From NCBI GenBank assembly GCA_028023455.1, contig JAQFVV010006200.1:3171738-3235737 (forward strand): 64,000 nucleotides of DNA, in the 5' to 3' direction. Shown one piece after another: positions 48,488 to 60,830 of the stretch. Position 1 is the first letter of the stretch. Every line of letters begins with the position of its first letter. Origin of the DNA: Epiperipatus broadwayi. Lineage: Eukaryota; Onychophora; Udeonychophora; Euonychophora; Peripatidae. Under the pieces are notes generated by a model. That model saw nothing but the letters and a program-made list of their open reading frames with translations, was not told the DNA's origin and ran no database searches. The position numbers and the translations under genes are program-made.

Positions 48488-48950
48488 ATAAGATTCAAAA
48501 TATTAACTCAAGCCAAGCATTTATCTAATTCTTAAATATTAAGAAAAAGATCCAAATCTTCAGACACCTACATGTCTTCAAACTCAGCTCTTTAACCAAA
48601 GAAACTATATGAGCCTGAACTAAATTCAGAGATCCCATATATTAGTAGGCTTAGCAATTTAATATAGCCAAAGCCCTAATAGCAAAATTATAATAGTAAA
48701 AATCAGTCATATATCACATGACCTATATAGCTTGTATTACAAATATGTAATATATAAAGAGCCTGCTACTAGCTCTAAACAAGCTTTTTTTTTTTTTATG
48801 ATAAATGCTACAAGAGAAAATACATGAAGTTTTTATCTATGGTTAAAGAGCTGAGTTTGAAGACATGTAGGTGTCTGAAGATTTGGATCTTTTTCTTAAT
48901 ATTTGAGAATTAGATAAATGCTTGGCTTGAGTTAATATTTTGAATCTTAT

Positions 48951-49006
48951 GTCCTAGCTCCTCACTGATGAGAGCCATAGCTCGAAACCAGTCTGGGGAT
49001 GGGGAC
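48951..49006 (+). ncRNA. Hammerhead ribozyme motif, stem III weakened
   Basis: GTCC 48951-48954 pairs with GGAC 49003-49006, outside an internal loop. TCCTCA 48959-48964 pairs with TGGGGA 48994-48999 (stem I). CTGATGA is 48965-48971, stem II GAGC/GCTC with loop CATA 48972-48983, GAAA 48984-48987, and the cleavage-site C 48993. Stem III reads ACCAGT rather than the self-complementary ACCGGT of the next copy, so pairing is weaker. Confidence 0.85.
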
Positions 49007-49365
49007 CATCATAGATAAAAGCTTCATGTATTTTCTCTTCTAGCATTTATCATAAAAAAAATATATAAGCTTGTTTAGAGCTAGTAGCAGGCTCTTTATA
49101 TATTACATATTTGTAATACAAGCTATATAGGTCATGTGATATATGACTGATTTTTACTATTATAATTTTGCTATTAGGGCTTTGGCTATATTAAATTGCT
49201 AAGCCTACTAATATATGGGATCTCTGAATTTAGTTCAGGCTCATATAGTTTCTTTGGTTAAAGAGCTGAGTTTGAAGACATGTACATGTCTGAAGATTTG
49301 GATCTTTTTCTTAATATTTAAGAATTAGATAAATGCTTGGCTTGAGTTAATATTTTGAATCTTAT

Positions 49366-49421
49366 GTCCTAGCTCCTCACTGATGAGAGCCATAGCTCGA
49401 AACCGGTCTGGGGATGGGGAC
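49366..49421 (+). ncRNA. Hammerhead ribozyme motif, all core residues intact
   Basis: Stem I: GTCC 49366-49369 with GGAC 49418-49421 and TCCTCA 49374-49379 with TGGGGA 49409-49414, separated by an internal loop. Core CTGATGA 49380-49386; stem II GAGC-CATA-GCTC 49387-49398; GAAA 49399-49402; stem III ACCGGT ending at T49407; cleavage expected after C49408. Stem III has no loop and is self-complementary, which favours action as a dimer, as described for Penelope and retrozyme hammerheads. The stem I internal loop and stem II loop are placed for the usual tertiary contact. Confidence 0.9.
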
Positions 49422-49520
49422 CATCATAGATAAAAGCTTCATGTATTTTCTCTTGTAGCATTTATCATAAAAAAAATATAAGCTTGTTTAGAGCTAGTAG
49501 CAGGCTCTTTATATATTATC

Positions 49521-52500
49521 TAGATAAAATAAATTTCTGACTGCTGAAGTTTATTACATTTCAAAACAAATTTTTAATATAGATCAAAGTAGAGGAGGGG
49601 GGATTTCCTGCTTTAAGCAAATCAGGAAACTTGCTTAGTTGTGTATACAATGATTTTAAAAAAAATGGTGCCATTTTTAATTTGTAAAATTGAAAATTTC
49701 AAAAAATATGACAAATCTTCATTATTTATCATTTTACAAATAATTTTATTGAAGAAAATACAATGAACCCTCAATCCATTTTTCTGGAGATGGAGAAGGT
49801 ATAAAAATGATTATTATTTGCTGAATATGACATACAATTATGATTCAAAACATTCCCTATAGACTTTTTGCACAAAGTATATATACATGTTTTAATGTAA
49901 TAGTAATTACATGTTTTTTTTTAAAAAAAAACAGGTTAATATATAATTAGATATTTGCAAATCTTTTTATACTCATGTTTATGATGATCTACATTATCAT
50001 TTCATAAATTACATAATAATTAAATGAAATTTTATACAAATTATAAAATTTTATGACAATACTTGATTGGGGGGGTTATTTTGTTTTGTATAATTTTTAT
50101 GCCTCAATTCAAAATATAATCTTCCAAGGTCTAGATAGATTACTTCACAATCATTATCAATAATTTGTGCAATTAATATGATATAGTACTGCAAGTATCC
50201 TTTCAAAGCTTTTACTTTCATTAGTGCTTCACAAATCTTCACAAAGTTTAGCACATTTCAAGTTTATCATCTTTTCCTAATTTTGATAACTAAAATACTG
50301 TACTATAATCACAACAGGAATAAAATAAAATAAAGGTACCAGATAAAAATCATACACATAAAAAAACAAACATATTTATGCTCACAATAAATTAAAATCC
50401 AAAAGTTGCAGCTCTAACTTCGTGATGAAGCATTAATTTAAATGTGTTTACAAATCATCATTTAATTCAAACTAAAAAAAAAATAAGATGGGGAATAGGT
50501 AATATTAGTTACTTGTTTCAATTTTAAAAAAACCCTATTCACACAAAGATTATTCCATTTATCCAAGATTGTGATATATCAACAATTGACATAATAAAAT
50601 AATTTGAGAAACAATGTATTTGGGGGGAAAAAATGAATATTTATATAGAGTTAATTTTGGGATCCAAACAAAAAAAAGTTAAAATATTAAAAAAAAATAA
50701 ATGAAAATAATCAGAAAATATTCATTTTGTTAGTGTACTTTTAAATTTAAGGATAAAATTGCTGAATGCAAAATTAACAGGGATTTAAAAAAAGCAAGAC
50801 AATATTTGTTTCTGGTTTCTTTTATTAAACCAAAAAAATAAGAAAAATGACTAAATCTTTTAAATTCAAAACAGTTATTATCATTATTATTTTCACATAA
50901 AATTTTAACTTTTATTCTTATTTAATCTGTGGCTCTGGAACGGGGGGGGGGTAATTTTTTGGAAGCATATATTAAGAATAGACTAAAAAAGTTGTGATGT
51001 ATTGTTGTTATCTTTATATATATTCATTAAATATGGATTGTCAATATATAAAAACTGTGTTAATGTAACAAATATTAACATTTTTATAAGAATTTGGCCA
51101 ATGTTAAATGTGCATTCAAGCCATATAAAAACTGTATAACAAACAGCTTTTATAGTTATAAATTTTATTAGTATCTTAATCTTTAATTCTCTCCATACTA
51201 ACTTGACTAAATTCTTTAAAACTGTCAAAATCACAATTAACTTCCATCTCTGGCCAAGCCTAATAAGAAACATCTTCATTTTCTCTAAATTACAATCCAT
51301 AAAATACATTACAGTCTGCTTATTTTCTCTAATAGGGCTACAATTTTTATCTAAATCAAACTTCTTTTTGTAAATTCATTTAGAATGATTTTCATTTATT
51401 TTCAATTCAAATTTAAAATTATACATTCAATAAATTCCTTTGAAACTAACATTCCACCTAACTTTATAAATACAATATCTGAGCTTGGCAGATCTTATTC
51501 TATAAATATATGATCCAATCATATATAAAAATCTATAACTTTACTTAATGATTTATGAATTCTTAAATATATATATTAAACATGAATTTACAAGATTCAT
51601 ATTTGCTTATAATTATAAAAAAAAAAAATGTTTGTTCAAATATTGCTTAATTAAACATTGGAGACCAGTAAATAGAAATCTTTTTGCTAACAAATATATT
51701 TTTAAATTTCTGACAACATTTTTAGGATATTAAATAAAAACATTTTATTAATCTTGCTTAGCTTTTATAAATAAGCTGCATTATAGGATTTACAAGCTTC
51801 TATTTTAAAAATAAACCTTATGGGAATCAATTATTTTTCTATGATTGTAACTAGAAATGAATTTGGGTAAACACAGTCAATTTTTGTATACCATCTATTC
51901 AACAATACTAGATTCTATGCAACTGGTCGTTGTTTTTCTCTTCTCTATGCAATATTTCAGTCCAGTGATAACAACATCAATTCTTGAATATTTTGTTTCA
52001 TATCACAATTACTAATAATAGTGCCTTTTTTTAATTCAAGTGTGCATTATATTAATGCTAAAATAATTAAATTCTGCTGACATAATTTAGATATAAAGTA
52101 TATTTTGTAATGAAAATCATCAACCAAAAAAAAGATCCCAATTATTGCTTTCCTTCACACCTTTTCATAAATCATATATACATATACATAGAAAAAAAAA
52201 TGTATAAGAAACAAATTATTTATTTAAATTTTATCAGCTGTTCAAGACTACTTTGGTCGTGCCTGCTTCTTTTCTGAATTGAATTGTTAGCAAATTGAGT
52301 AAAATATTTTTTATTTACATTTGATATTCTGCATCAGACTTTTTACATTCAAAGTTCAATACTTCATGCATTCTGAAAAATCCATCTTATTATATCACAG
52401 ACATTACAAAAAAAGATATCTTTGTAAGAAATAGTCATATAGAATTCATATTTGATGAAAACAAATATATTTTATATTTGAAAATGGTAATGTAAAAAAA

Positions 52501-54319
52501 CTGAAAAATTCCATAATGTAAAGAAATGAGACCGACATAAAAATAATAATAAAGTTCTTCCCACTCATCTGTTTTGATATTGAAACTGTAAACAATAGCT
52601 TTTATACGAAAACTAAAGAAAAAAATCTAAAGATTTAAAAAAGTTATATAACTTATTTATCTTATAGTAATTTTTTTTTTACAAATTAAAATGTTACAAG
52701 TTAATTACCATTAATCTGGAATCCCATACTTTAATTTTGTATCAATCAGCTATCCTTATGTGCAAAGAATATAATCAGAGTACATATTAATTAAGGCCAA
52801 GTATGCTATTCATACTATCATATTTTGGAATATGGCAGAAGTATACTAAAGTTTCAAGACTTTGTGTTTATTATAGTTATAATCCTAATTATAAATTTAA
52901 TGCAAATATTAATGATAAAATCACACAAAAATAGTGAACAAAAATTACAGGAATTAACTTTTTTTTTTTTCACAATAACTTCAGTTTACATAAAGCAAAG
53001 ATGAACTACCGTGGAATTACTTTTGTTTGCTCAGAAATTTTCAATTTATACAGATGAGTTTTGAAATTAAATTTTTAATAGCAGTTTAATTATATTTCTC
53101 ATAAAATTAGTATTAAATCACATATAACAACACTTACTAAACAAAATATGGCTAAACCATACAATAATTTTTATTCCATAGTAAAATTTAAAAATGAAAA
53201 TACACCTAAAATTAAAATAATGGTACAATCTATTACTAAATTTCACAGTACAATATATCACTATTTGCATATTCTTACAGGAACTGATGAATGACTAACT
53301 TTTAGTTTTTAAATGCTTTTATTTAAATTAATGTACAAACTGTTTGTTTAGGATAAATTTTGCAAACATGTTTTAGCATATTTTCATCACATCAAATGAA
53401 TTTCATTGGGAAAAAATTAGTTGTCAATGACAATGCAATATTACAATGAAATATTTCAGGATGGCCCTTGTCATGTTTACTGAAATGATGATGATGGATT
53501 GAATTTCAAATGTAATATCAGTTCTTTAACTTTTCAGTGATTGCGCATGGTGGTAATTTTTTTTTTTTAAAAAGTATAAATGAAATAGCATTTACAGAAA
53601 TTCAAATAAAAATAAATCTTAATTTCTTTTGGTTATAAAAGTAAAATTTTTAATGCATGATTTTTTTTTCCAAACATTACACAGACTGCGATGTTTTTAT
53701 TCTTTGTTTTGATTCAAAGTGGAATAATTACAAAAAAGTTCCCAATACCAAAAAGTCAAAAATAATAGACAAAAATATTTTTTAATATTTGTTTTCATCA
53801 ACCACAATTGGCAATTGGAGGTTTTATATTTAACTTGCACTGAATAGTAATTGAACCCACACTTTCATCTCAAGTTGAATATAAAAATTCCAATTGTGGC
53901 TAAAAAAATAATTATTTTTTGGCTTTTTTGATACACAGTAAACAAAAACATTTATTATAAAATATTATATATATGTTATTTTCATATAAAGATGTCTATA
54001 GAATTTTATCTTACTATGGAAAAAATAAACTAAATCTTAATTCACACTATCTGCTACTCACCGATAATTCAATCTTTTAATCTTTATAGTGAAATTGGAA
54101 AAAAGATGCAGTAATTTAAGTACACCGCTCACTGTTTGTAATTATAATTTCTTTGTTTTCATTTTCAAATTATGGAAAAATTGAATGGACTACGCATATG
54201 TCAATACTGTCATTCTCTGCGGTTTAGCTCCGTTTTAAATTATGTATGCCTTGTTAAAATCAGATAAAAATTAATGTATTATTTTTTTTTATTTTAATAA
54301 GTCCATTTAATTTTTTTTT
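49521..54319. other. Long stretch with no gene or element recognised
   Basis: About 4.8 kb of AT-rich sequence with homopolymers (poly-G near 50942) and small open frames of 60-108 codons. Their composition (Lys, Ile, Asn, Phe, Leu) is what AT-rich noncoding DNA gives. I found no splice-like exon series. Confidence 0.55.
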
Positions 54320-54720
54320 TTTGCTCAATTTATTAGATTGTACAGAGAAAACAAGGCGCACATTTTTGATGGGGAAAATTTAATTTGTAGTAAGTGGATT
54401 CAATATGCATTGACGATTTTGCAATTTCAAGGCCTTCATCCCGAAAAGAAAAGCTAATAAATTAAAGTATTCAATTTAGATTTTTTTGTTATTTTAAAAA
54501 GATATTTGATAAAAATAATTGTCAGTAATAAATATAATTAGTGTTTGTGGTAGTGTATATGTATTTGTATAATGAAAATAATTTTGACTCCATATATCAA
54601 ATTTTATAACGATTATGAACAATATAATTTTGGGACTCATCCAAGTTTGAGGCAACTTTATTTTATAGACATAATAATTCTCAAAAGGCGTAATAATTTA
54701 TTAAATAGTCTGTATTTGTG
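54320..54720 (+). repeat. Dispersed repeat A, copy 2
   Basis: 54325-54450 has TTTATTAGATTG, GAAAACA and TTTCAAGGCCTTCATCCC, matching 9565-9700. 54615-54720 has GGCAACTTTATTTTATAGAC and TAATAATTTATTA, matching 11215-11330. Here the two blocks are ~165 bp apart; in copy 1 they are separated by ~1.5 kb that includes the Penelope-like palindrome. Confidence 0.45.
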
Positions 54721-55069
54721 TTAGGGTTTGTACTTGCATGTTTGTGTTTGTATAACAAGTAATGATTTTCACTACATATATAAAATTAGGCTGTTATAGA
54801 GCAATGCAAATTTTAAGGCTGATTATTAGATCCACAGAAAGGTTGTAATGAAGCAATCATAAATTTATTGGGCATAGTACCATGTGAAAATATAAACTCT
54901 TAAAACCAATAAAGAGAGATTTAAAACTGTGTGGGTGTGCAGAAAGCAGGTAAAGAAGCAAGTCTAGATAACTGCCTGTACCTTGATACTCATGCTGTGC
55001 AGTCAGCAGTTTTGCCACATCTTGCATCATATTATTTTCAAATCTATAACTAATAATTAAATACATGTA

Positions 55070-56240
55070 CACCTGGGTCTCGTTTTACGCAATAGATAGG
55101 TTCCTCAGAAAACACGCGCAAACGAAATCGCGCAAAAATAGACGTAACTTACGTTGAAAAGGGGGGAGATGCGGTCTGTGATTTTTCAAAATTCGCGTAA
55201 AAACAAAACACCAACGTAAAATTACTTTAAAATTTGCGCAAAAAAAAAAAAAAGGAAATAAAATATGACTAATAAAAAATTTCAAATTTGGAAAAAATTA
55301 ATACAAGACAAACTTTTTTTAACTATAATATTTAATTTTATTCAAAATAATATATTTTTATGCATAATTTACAGTATAGTAATTTACATTTTTTTATACA
55401 CGTTTTAATTATTATCGCTATTTGCCGAAAAACACGTTCATTTGCAAACTGGTAAAAAATCAGATTTTCACAAGAGGAAATACAACTAGCGCCAAGTTCA
55501 CTCTCATGTTGTGTTAATGGTTTTCTGTTGACAATGTAATTAGTAATTAATCTTTGAGACGATGATTTTATTAATTCTTTATGAACTTAGACTTATGATA
55601 ATAAAAAGACATTTATTCATCACTGCTGGGAAAAATTTAATTAAAACTAACAACTAAAAATTAAATTCTTATTTTTGTCTTTAATTTTCAATTCCATTTA
55701 AAAATCAAATTTCGTTTTACATCACATTAATTTCAAATTGCTGTAAGTAATTTTTAAATTGTTAATTACAATTAAAAATCAATTTTAATTTTTAATTGTC
55801 AAATTTAATTGTGCCCACTGCTATTACTCACCTTTTAAAAATAAACTTGCGGACACTAAATGATTAATAATTGATTACGTTATTTTTTAAAAAGCAAAAA
55901 CAGAATGTGATTTAAAATGCAAAATTAACACGCACAATGTTTGAACAAATTTACATTATAATCTTGTAAAATTTAATGTGTGTATACATAAAATGTGGAA
56001 ATCATGATTTTAATTTCATTATTGCATAAAATCTTACTATTATAAAGCATTGAAAATATTGAAATTACTAAGATGAAAGTCAAATTCCAATAATGTGCTA
56101 TTACTTTCAATATAACGTAAGTGTGCAAAATTTATTATTTAAAGTAATAGCGCATTATCAGAGTTCGACTTCTGGTAAAACATGAATCGCATAACTTCAA
56201 AATCGTGTTAAATAAGTCCACATAAAAAGAGACCCAGGTG
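55070..56240 (-). mobile_element. pogo/Tigger-type element, copy 2 (inverted)
   Basis: TA (55068-55069), then CACCTGGGTCTCGTTTTACG; it ends GAGACCCAGGTG at 56240, followed by TA. It is 1171 bp. The interior matches 36364-37474 in reverse orientation, for example GGTTCCTCAGAAAACACGCG here against its complement there, and TGCGATTC/GAATCGCA. No transposase frame survives. Confidence 0.85.
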
Positions 56241-56289
56241 TATACTATTTATATTTTAGCGAAATGTAATGAGAGGAGCGCTTGTTCAA

Positions 56290-56530
56290 CATGAAATATG
56301 TATACTGGAGACAATTTATCTTTTTCACATGTATGTAATCATGTGTATCAGTTGTATAAGATGGAGTGGATGACCAAAGGGAGCTTGCAAGTCTGGGTTC
56401 AAATTCCCTCTAATTAAGTCTACAGCTAGCAAATGAGTTACATGTAAGTAAATTATATCTCTGTGGGATAATAAGTATAACAAGATCGCATCACTGGTGT
56501 GCAAAAAAATATAAAATGAAAAAAGGAGAC
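56290..56530 (+). repeat. tRNA-like/palindrome-related fragment
   Basis: TTCAACATGAAATATG and TCTTTTTCACATGT resemble the 30.35 kb ribozyme-flanking sequence (TTCAGCATGAAATGTG, TCTTTTTCATATGT). A box B-like GGGTTCAAATTCCC follows at ~56396. No clear box A. It appears to be a worn member of the same class in which tRNA-like sequence and Penelope-like tails occur together. Confidence 0.35.
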
Positions 56531-56624
56531 TCACTTTATTATTGATAAAGACGGTGCCTTCAATTTCTAGTTTGGATGGACAAGCCAATTGCTATGATTA
56601 AAAATGCATATCCATCTTTTGGAA

Positions 56625-57075
56625 ATAATTTATTTTGTATCTTTTATTAGGAAGAATCTTTTTTTCTTATAGATATCTTGAAATTTTTTAACTTCTAGGA
56701 TACAAGAAAATGACGAATACTTATGGTTCTCTTTTTATAAATTCTAAGGCTATGAATTATCTCAGATAAGAAGTATTACATATGTTTGGAATCAGAATTT
56801 TGGGAGGAATACAAAAAAAATTATAGATGAAAATGTAATTTTAAAACTTAGTTATGATGAATTAGAAATTATGAGCAAAGACTAAAGTAATAATTTTTTA
56901 GAATATTGAAATATTTTTCTTCTTAATTTTTTAATGGTAATGACTATTTTTTCTTAACTGTATATTTTTCCTTAGTTTTTCTAGTTTCCATCAATGTATA
57001 GCTTTTTGCTCTATCATTATTAAAACTGAAGTTATAGTGAAAATTGTGTCTCAAATCAATTCTTTAAAAATTCAA
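56625..57075 (+). repeat. Dispersed repeat C, copy 2
   Basis: Same orientation as 12905-13350 and collinear with it (GAATCTTTTTTTCTTAT, GCTATGAATTATCTCAG, TTAAAACTGAAGTTAT, CTCAAATCAATTCTTTAAAA). Flanks differ, so this is a dispersed element rather than a segmental duplication. Confidence 0.65.
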
Positions 57076-59169
57076 TATGCCCATACAAAAAGTTAAATAA
57101 AAATATTTACTAGTAGCTACTATACTGATTCATTTAAATATTAGCAAAATGACATCAACAAATATTTAGTGTATCTTTGATGCATTAATTTGAATAAATG
57201 AAGAAAATGTGAAACATTTACAATTAAACAGACTAAATGAATGCTGATCAAAACCAAAAAATGTGTTGATAATCCAAAAACATTAAAATTTTACAGGGTA
57301 TAAGAAAAATTACTAGAAATCAAAATACGAAAGTAGCTTCATTTCAATGTAAGACTTAAAATGATGGAGAAGTAATCTTTTTCATAAGCTCCATAAGCAG
57401 TAAGTTTAAATTTAATTTTTGTATTTTACTTTTTAAATTTCTATAGTTCATTTGAAAAAAGACTATTAATCCTAAAAAATTTCTCATTAATATAGTTATC
57501 AATATGTATTAACTCTATCTGCCATTTCCAATATTTGAACTTCAAGATCTTCCAAAGGACACATCTGCCTCCTTTTTGACTTAAAAGCCTAAGATTGATA
57601 AGCACACAATGTCAAAAATGTTTAGATGAAATTCTGTTAAAAAAATTTGATTTAATGCAAACTAGAAACAAAGATAAAAAATTTTTTTTTTGGAATCAAA
57701 ACACAAAAATCTAATTTTATATTTAAAGAAGTCAGAAATATTAAGATATTTAATAAGCCCTATTAATACTAAAAGACAACAGTGATTTCTGTAGCATAAA
57801 GCAAGGGTCAAATGAATATTGAAACAAATAATTACAAGTATAAAAAAAAAAGTGTAAAAACTTTTAAATGAAAAATAATTAAAAAACATTAGACTTATAA
57901 TATGCTGAATTATGTAAAGGAATTCATAAAAGGTGTAAAAAAAATTGGGAAGAAAATCCAGATGTAATTGTTTCTAAAAGTAGTGCCATAGCAAATTTTG
58001 ACAAAAAAAAAAAAAATAATAACCAAAAGAAAATATTAATGCGACAGGAATTAATGAAACCTAGTGAAGAATTTTAAGATACTGTTATATTATGCATTAT
58101 AAGAAAAGAAAATTTTAACCAAAAAAACTATTTATACTAAGAGAGAGAAAAATGGCAGAAAAAAAAAATATAAAAAAATACACCTATGCCTGCAATAGTG
58201 GTTTATTATAGAGAATTAATGGAATGAATTATGAAAACGTAAAAAAAAAACAAAAAACTCATATACACAATATATAATTAATACAATTTTGTCTAAATTA
58301 TTAACAGATGAAAATTAATAATAATAATTTTATGAATAAAAAAAATAACTCAAGGTAAGTGGTAATTCTATCTTTGATTTGTAGATACAGTATACTTCCA
58401 ATAATTCTTTAACTAGTGTTAACACAGATACTTAATACACAAGTTTAGATCTGACATCTCCTCTCCCAACAATAATTTATCTTGTAGGTATTTTTTTTTC
58501 ATAAAATGCTCATTTGTTTTATATACCCTTGATGAATTGAAATAATGAATGAAAATGAGAATTATTCATATCAGTTGCAACTACAAAAATTAAATGGAGG
58601 TAATAATAATATATATATATATTAGAAGGTTTAATAAAAAGTTTTTTATATACATTTCATTTGTTTTTAATTTATAATTCCAAAGTTGATGTTGGATTAC
58701 AAAATTAATCAAAATAAAACAAGAATAAAAATATATAAGATTTCAAGTCTAAACTAATATAAAAATATAAAAAGTGGTGATGTGATAGCATCAGTAACAG
58801 GTGCAAAAATTGTGCTTGCTGGGTGATAACATCAATTTCTCTTAAATTACATGAAAAAATTGATAGAATGATGTGGCCACTGGTTCAAATACTGGAAATT
58901 TGAGCAATGTTTTTTTAAAAAAATTCTTAACCTTTTATTCATGGTATAAATGAAGAGAAGCATATAGTTTTTATTGATGCATTAAAACTTAAATATGACA
59001 TCCAATGGATTTTAAAGCAAAGGTGTAGCACTGCTGATTGAAAAGCTATTTTTTAAAAAAATAGTTGCTTTCCTAATGTTTCTAAATCAGATATCCTAAA
59101 ATTATGGTTTAATATTTTGCAAGACATTATATGTTTTAAATCATTATATATAACCAGACTGCACCGTGT
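57076..59169. other. No feature seen
   Basis: AT-rich. The A-rich stretch 57890-58210 faintly recalls LINE linker sequence but I could not place it. Confidence 0.5.
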
Positions 59170-59580
59170 GTTTTTTTTTTAAAATTGGTTGTTTTAACAA
59201 ATTTTTTTTTTGAGATTTGATGTAAATTAAACAAAAGATTTTCATATTACATATTAAACATGAGAAAACCTTTGAATTGATAATTTTCTGAGTGTTTTTT
59301 ATTAATTCTTACATAAGCGTAATAATATGTTAACCAAAATTAAATGTAAATATGATTAGTATAGTATCAACATTTTTCCCCTCATTACATATCACATTGC
59401 AAACATAAATATATGTATAGTAATTGCATTTTTCTGAACACTTTTTTAATGGTGGAGACCATTGTTACTGCGGAATTGGTTGTTTTATCAATTTTTTTTT
59501 GATTTAATATAAATTAAACAAAACATTTTAATATTACATTTTACCATACTTTGGGGTACAAGTCTGTATTGGCAATTTAG
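59170..59580 (+). repeat. Two short fragments of dispersed repeat B
   Basis: At ~59180-59245 and ~59470-59545 the block ATTGGTTGTTTTA, CAA, poly-T, GATTTRATRTAAATTAAACA recurs, as in 11620-12360 and 60831-61830. Only this subregion is present. Confidence 0.5.
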
Positions 59581-60830
59581 AATTATAAAATTACCAAAAA
59601 GAAAATAATATATTTTTTTAAATATCTGATTGTATTTTGTTTAGACAACGTAGGTTATATATTTTTTAATTAAAAATTAAAAAAAGAGATAAAGAGAATA
59701 ACCAGATCTTACTTTGATTTGAGCAAAGATAAGAAAACAAATTCTTATTGCAAAACAATTAGAAATACTTAGTTAAAAAGTGCAGCATTCTTTCACCCTC
59801 ATCAAAGATGGCCACCAAAGGGGGAAAAAGATGACTTTGTAAACAAAATTACTTTAAATTTGTAAAAGTTAACAAGTATCAACAGGAAGTGCACGGCTTA
59901 CTAAAATCAGGGACAATATAAAAAAGCAAATACATCATGTGTTGATCATCTTGGATCTTCATCTTCTCAAGAAAGCACTTTATTATAAAAAACTGATTTT
60001 TCTATGAAGTCCTAAAAATTGCGCCAAGCTACTCTCACCAGCATATTGAATCGTTGTAAGATATGTGACTAGACAAAGTTTGTTGCTGATGTTTTTTCCT
60101 TCCTGAAGTCTTAAAATGCAGAGAGTGAAGCCATCACCTAATTAAATCTTGAACTCCGGGCTACCTACAAGCTGCGGTAAGACAGTGTAACAGATCCTTC
60201 CCAGGAGAACAAAAAACATGCATGGTAATCTCCACAGTGTTATAAATTGAATAATTCAACTTACTGGTAAGAGATGTTATTTCATAATTTAAGTGATCAT
60301 TTTCTTTTGAACTTTAAGTATAGCAAAATGCTGTGCTGTGTCAGACTATAAAAAAAAAAAGAATTTCAATCTTAGAAAACAGCAGTGTTTAATAGCCATT
60401 CGAATTGCTATTCTCTTTTTAGTTTTTAAAATAATTATAATTTAATAAATCATAAGAATATAACTTGTGTTGTTGTCTATTTAAGTTTATTAATAGGATA
60501 AAATTATTTAAATTCAATAATTATTACATTACCAAATAAATTGCCGATGCTGTATTTGAAAATATAATCCTCCAGATGTAGCAAATAATTGATAATAGTA
60601 ACTAATAAAGATAGGGGACTAGGCCAGTTCTGGCACCTTTCAAGTAAAATAAAAGCTGGTTCTGTCCTCAACTATTATTCAAGTTTAGCTGCATTAAGTG
60701 GGGTTGTGTTGACCAGGAAAAATAATTGCATTTGATAAAATTACCTAACACATTCGAATGAGATAATTAGCAAATCGAACATAATTTGATCACCGAATAC
60801 AAAACATATAAATCGTATAAACCCTAAGAT
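59581..60830. other. No gene; GC-richer patch
   Basis: 59940-60230 is less AT-rich (AAGATGGCCACC upstream, TTGCGCCAAGCTACTCTCAC, GGGCTACCTACAAGCTGCGG). It may be a fragment of an unidentified element; no A/B box pair or TIR was found. Confidence 0.4.

Larger units (their letters stand above)
48287..49515. mobile_element. Inverted/tandem array of ~415-bp hammerhead units (retrozyme-like)
   Basis: The plus-strand units start GGTTAAAGAGCTGAGTTTGA at 48841 and 49256 (period 415). The minus-strand units start at CAGTCATATATCACATGACC 48291 and 48704 (period 413). The order is full minus unit, truncated minus unit to ~48838, inversion junction, full plus unit, partial plus unit to ~49515. Each full unit holds one hammerhead motif, TTGTAATACAAGCTATATAG, and a T- or A-rich tract near AAGCTT. 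No unit has a meaningful frame. Unit length, tandem arrangement and one type I hammerhead per unit match published descriptions of metazoan retrozymes. A Penelope terminal-repeat remnant is the alternative. Confidence 0.8.

Noticed and set aside
50983-51309. 108-codon minus-strand frame
   Set aside because: Rich in Leu, Ile, Lys and Phe as expected by chance in AT-rich DNA; no domain, no neighbouring exons, no start context.
53281-53300. CTGATGAATGA considered as hammerhead core
   Set aside because: No paired stem II or GAAA downstream.
55085-55285. 66-codon minus frame
   Set aside because: It lies inside the pogo/Tigger-type element; no transposase motif, and the other copy does not keep it.
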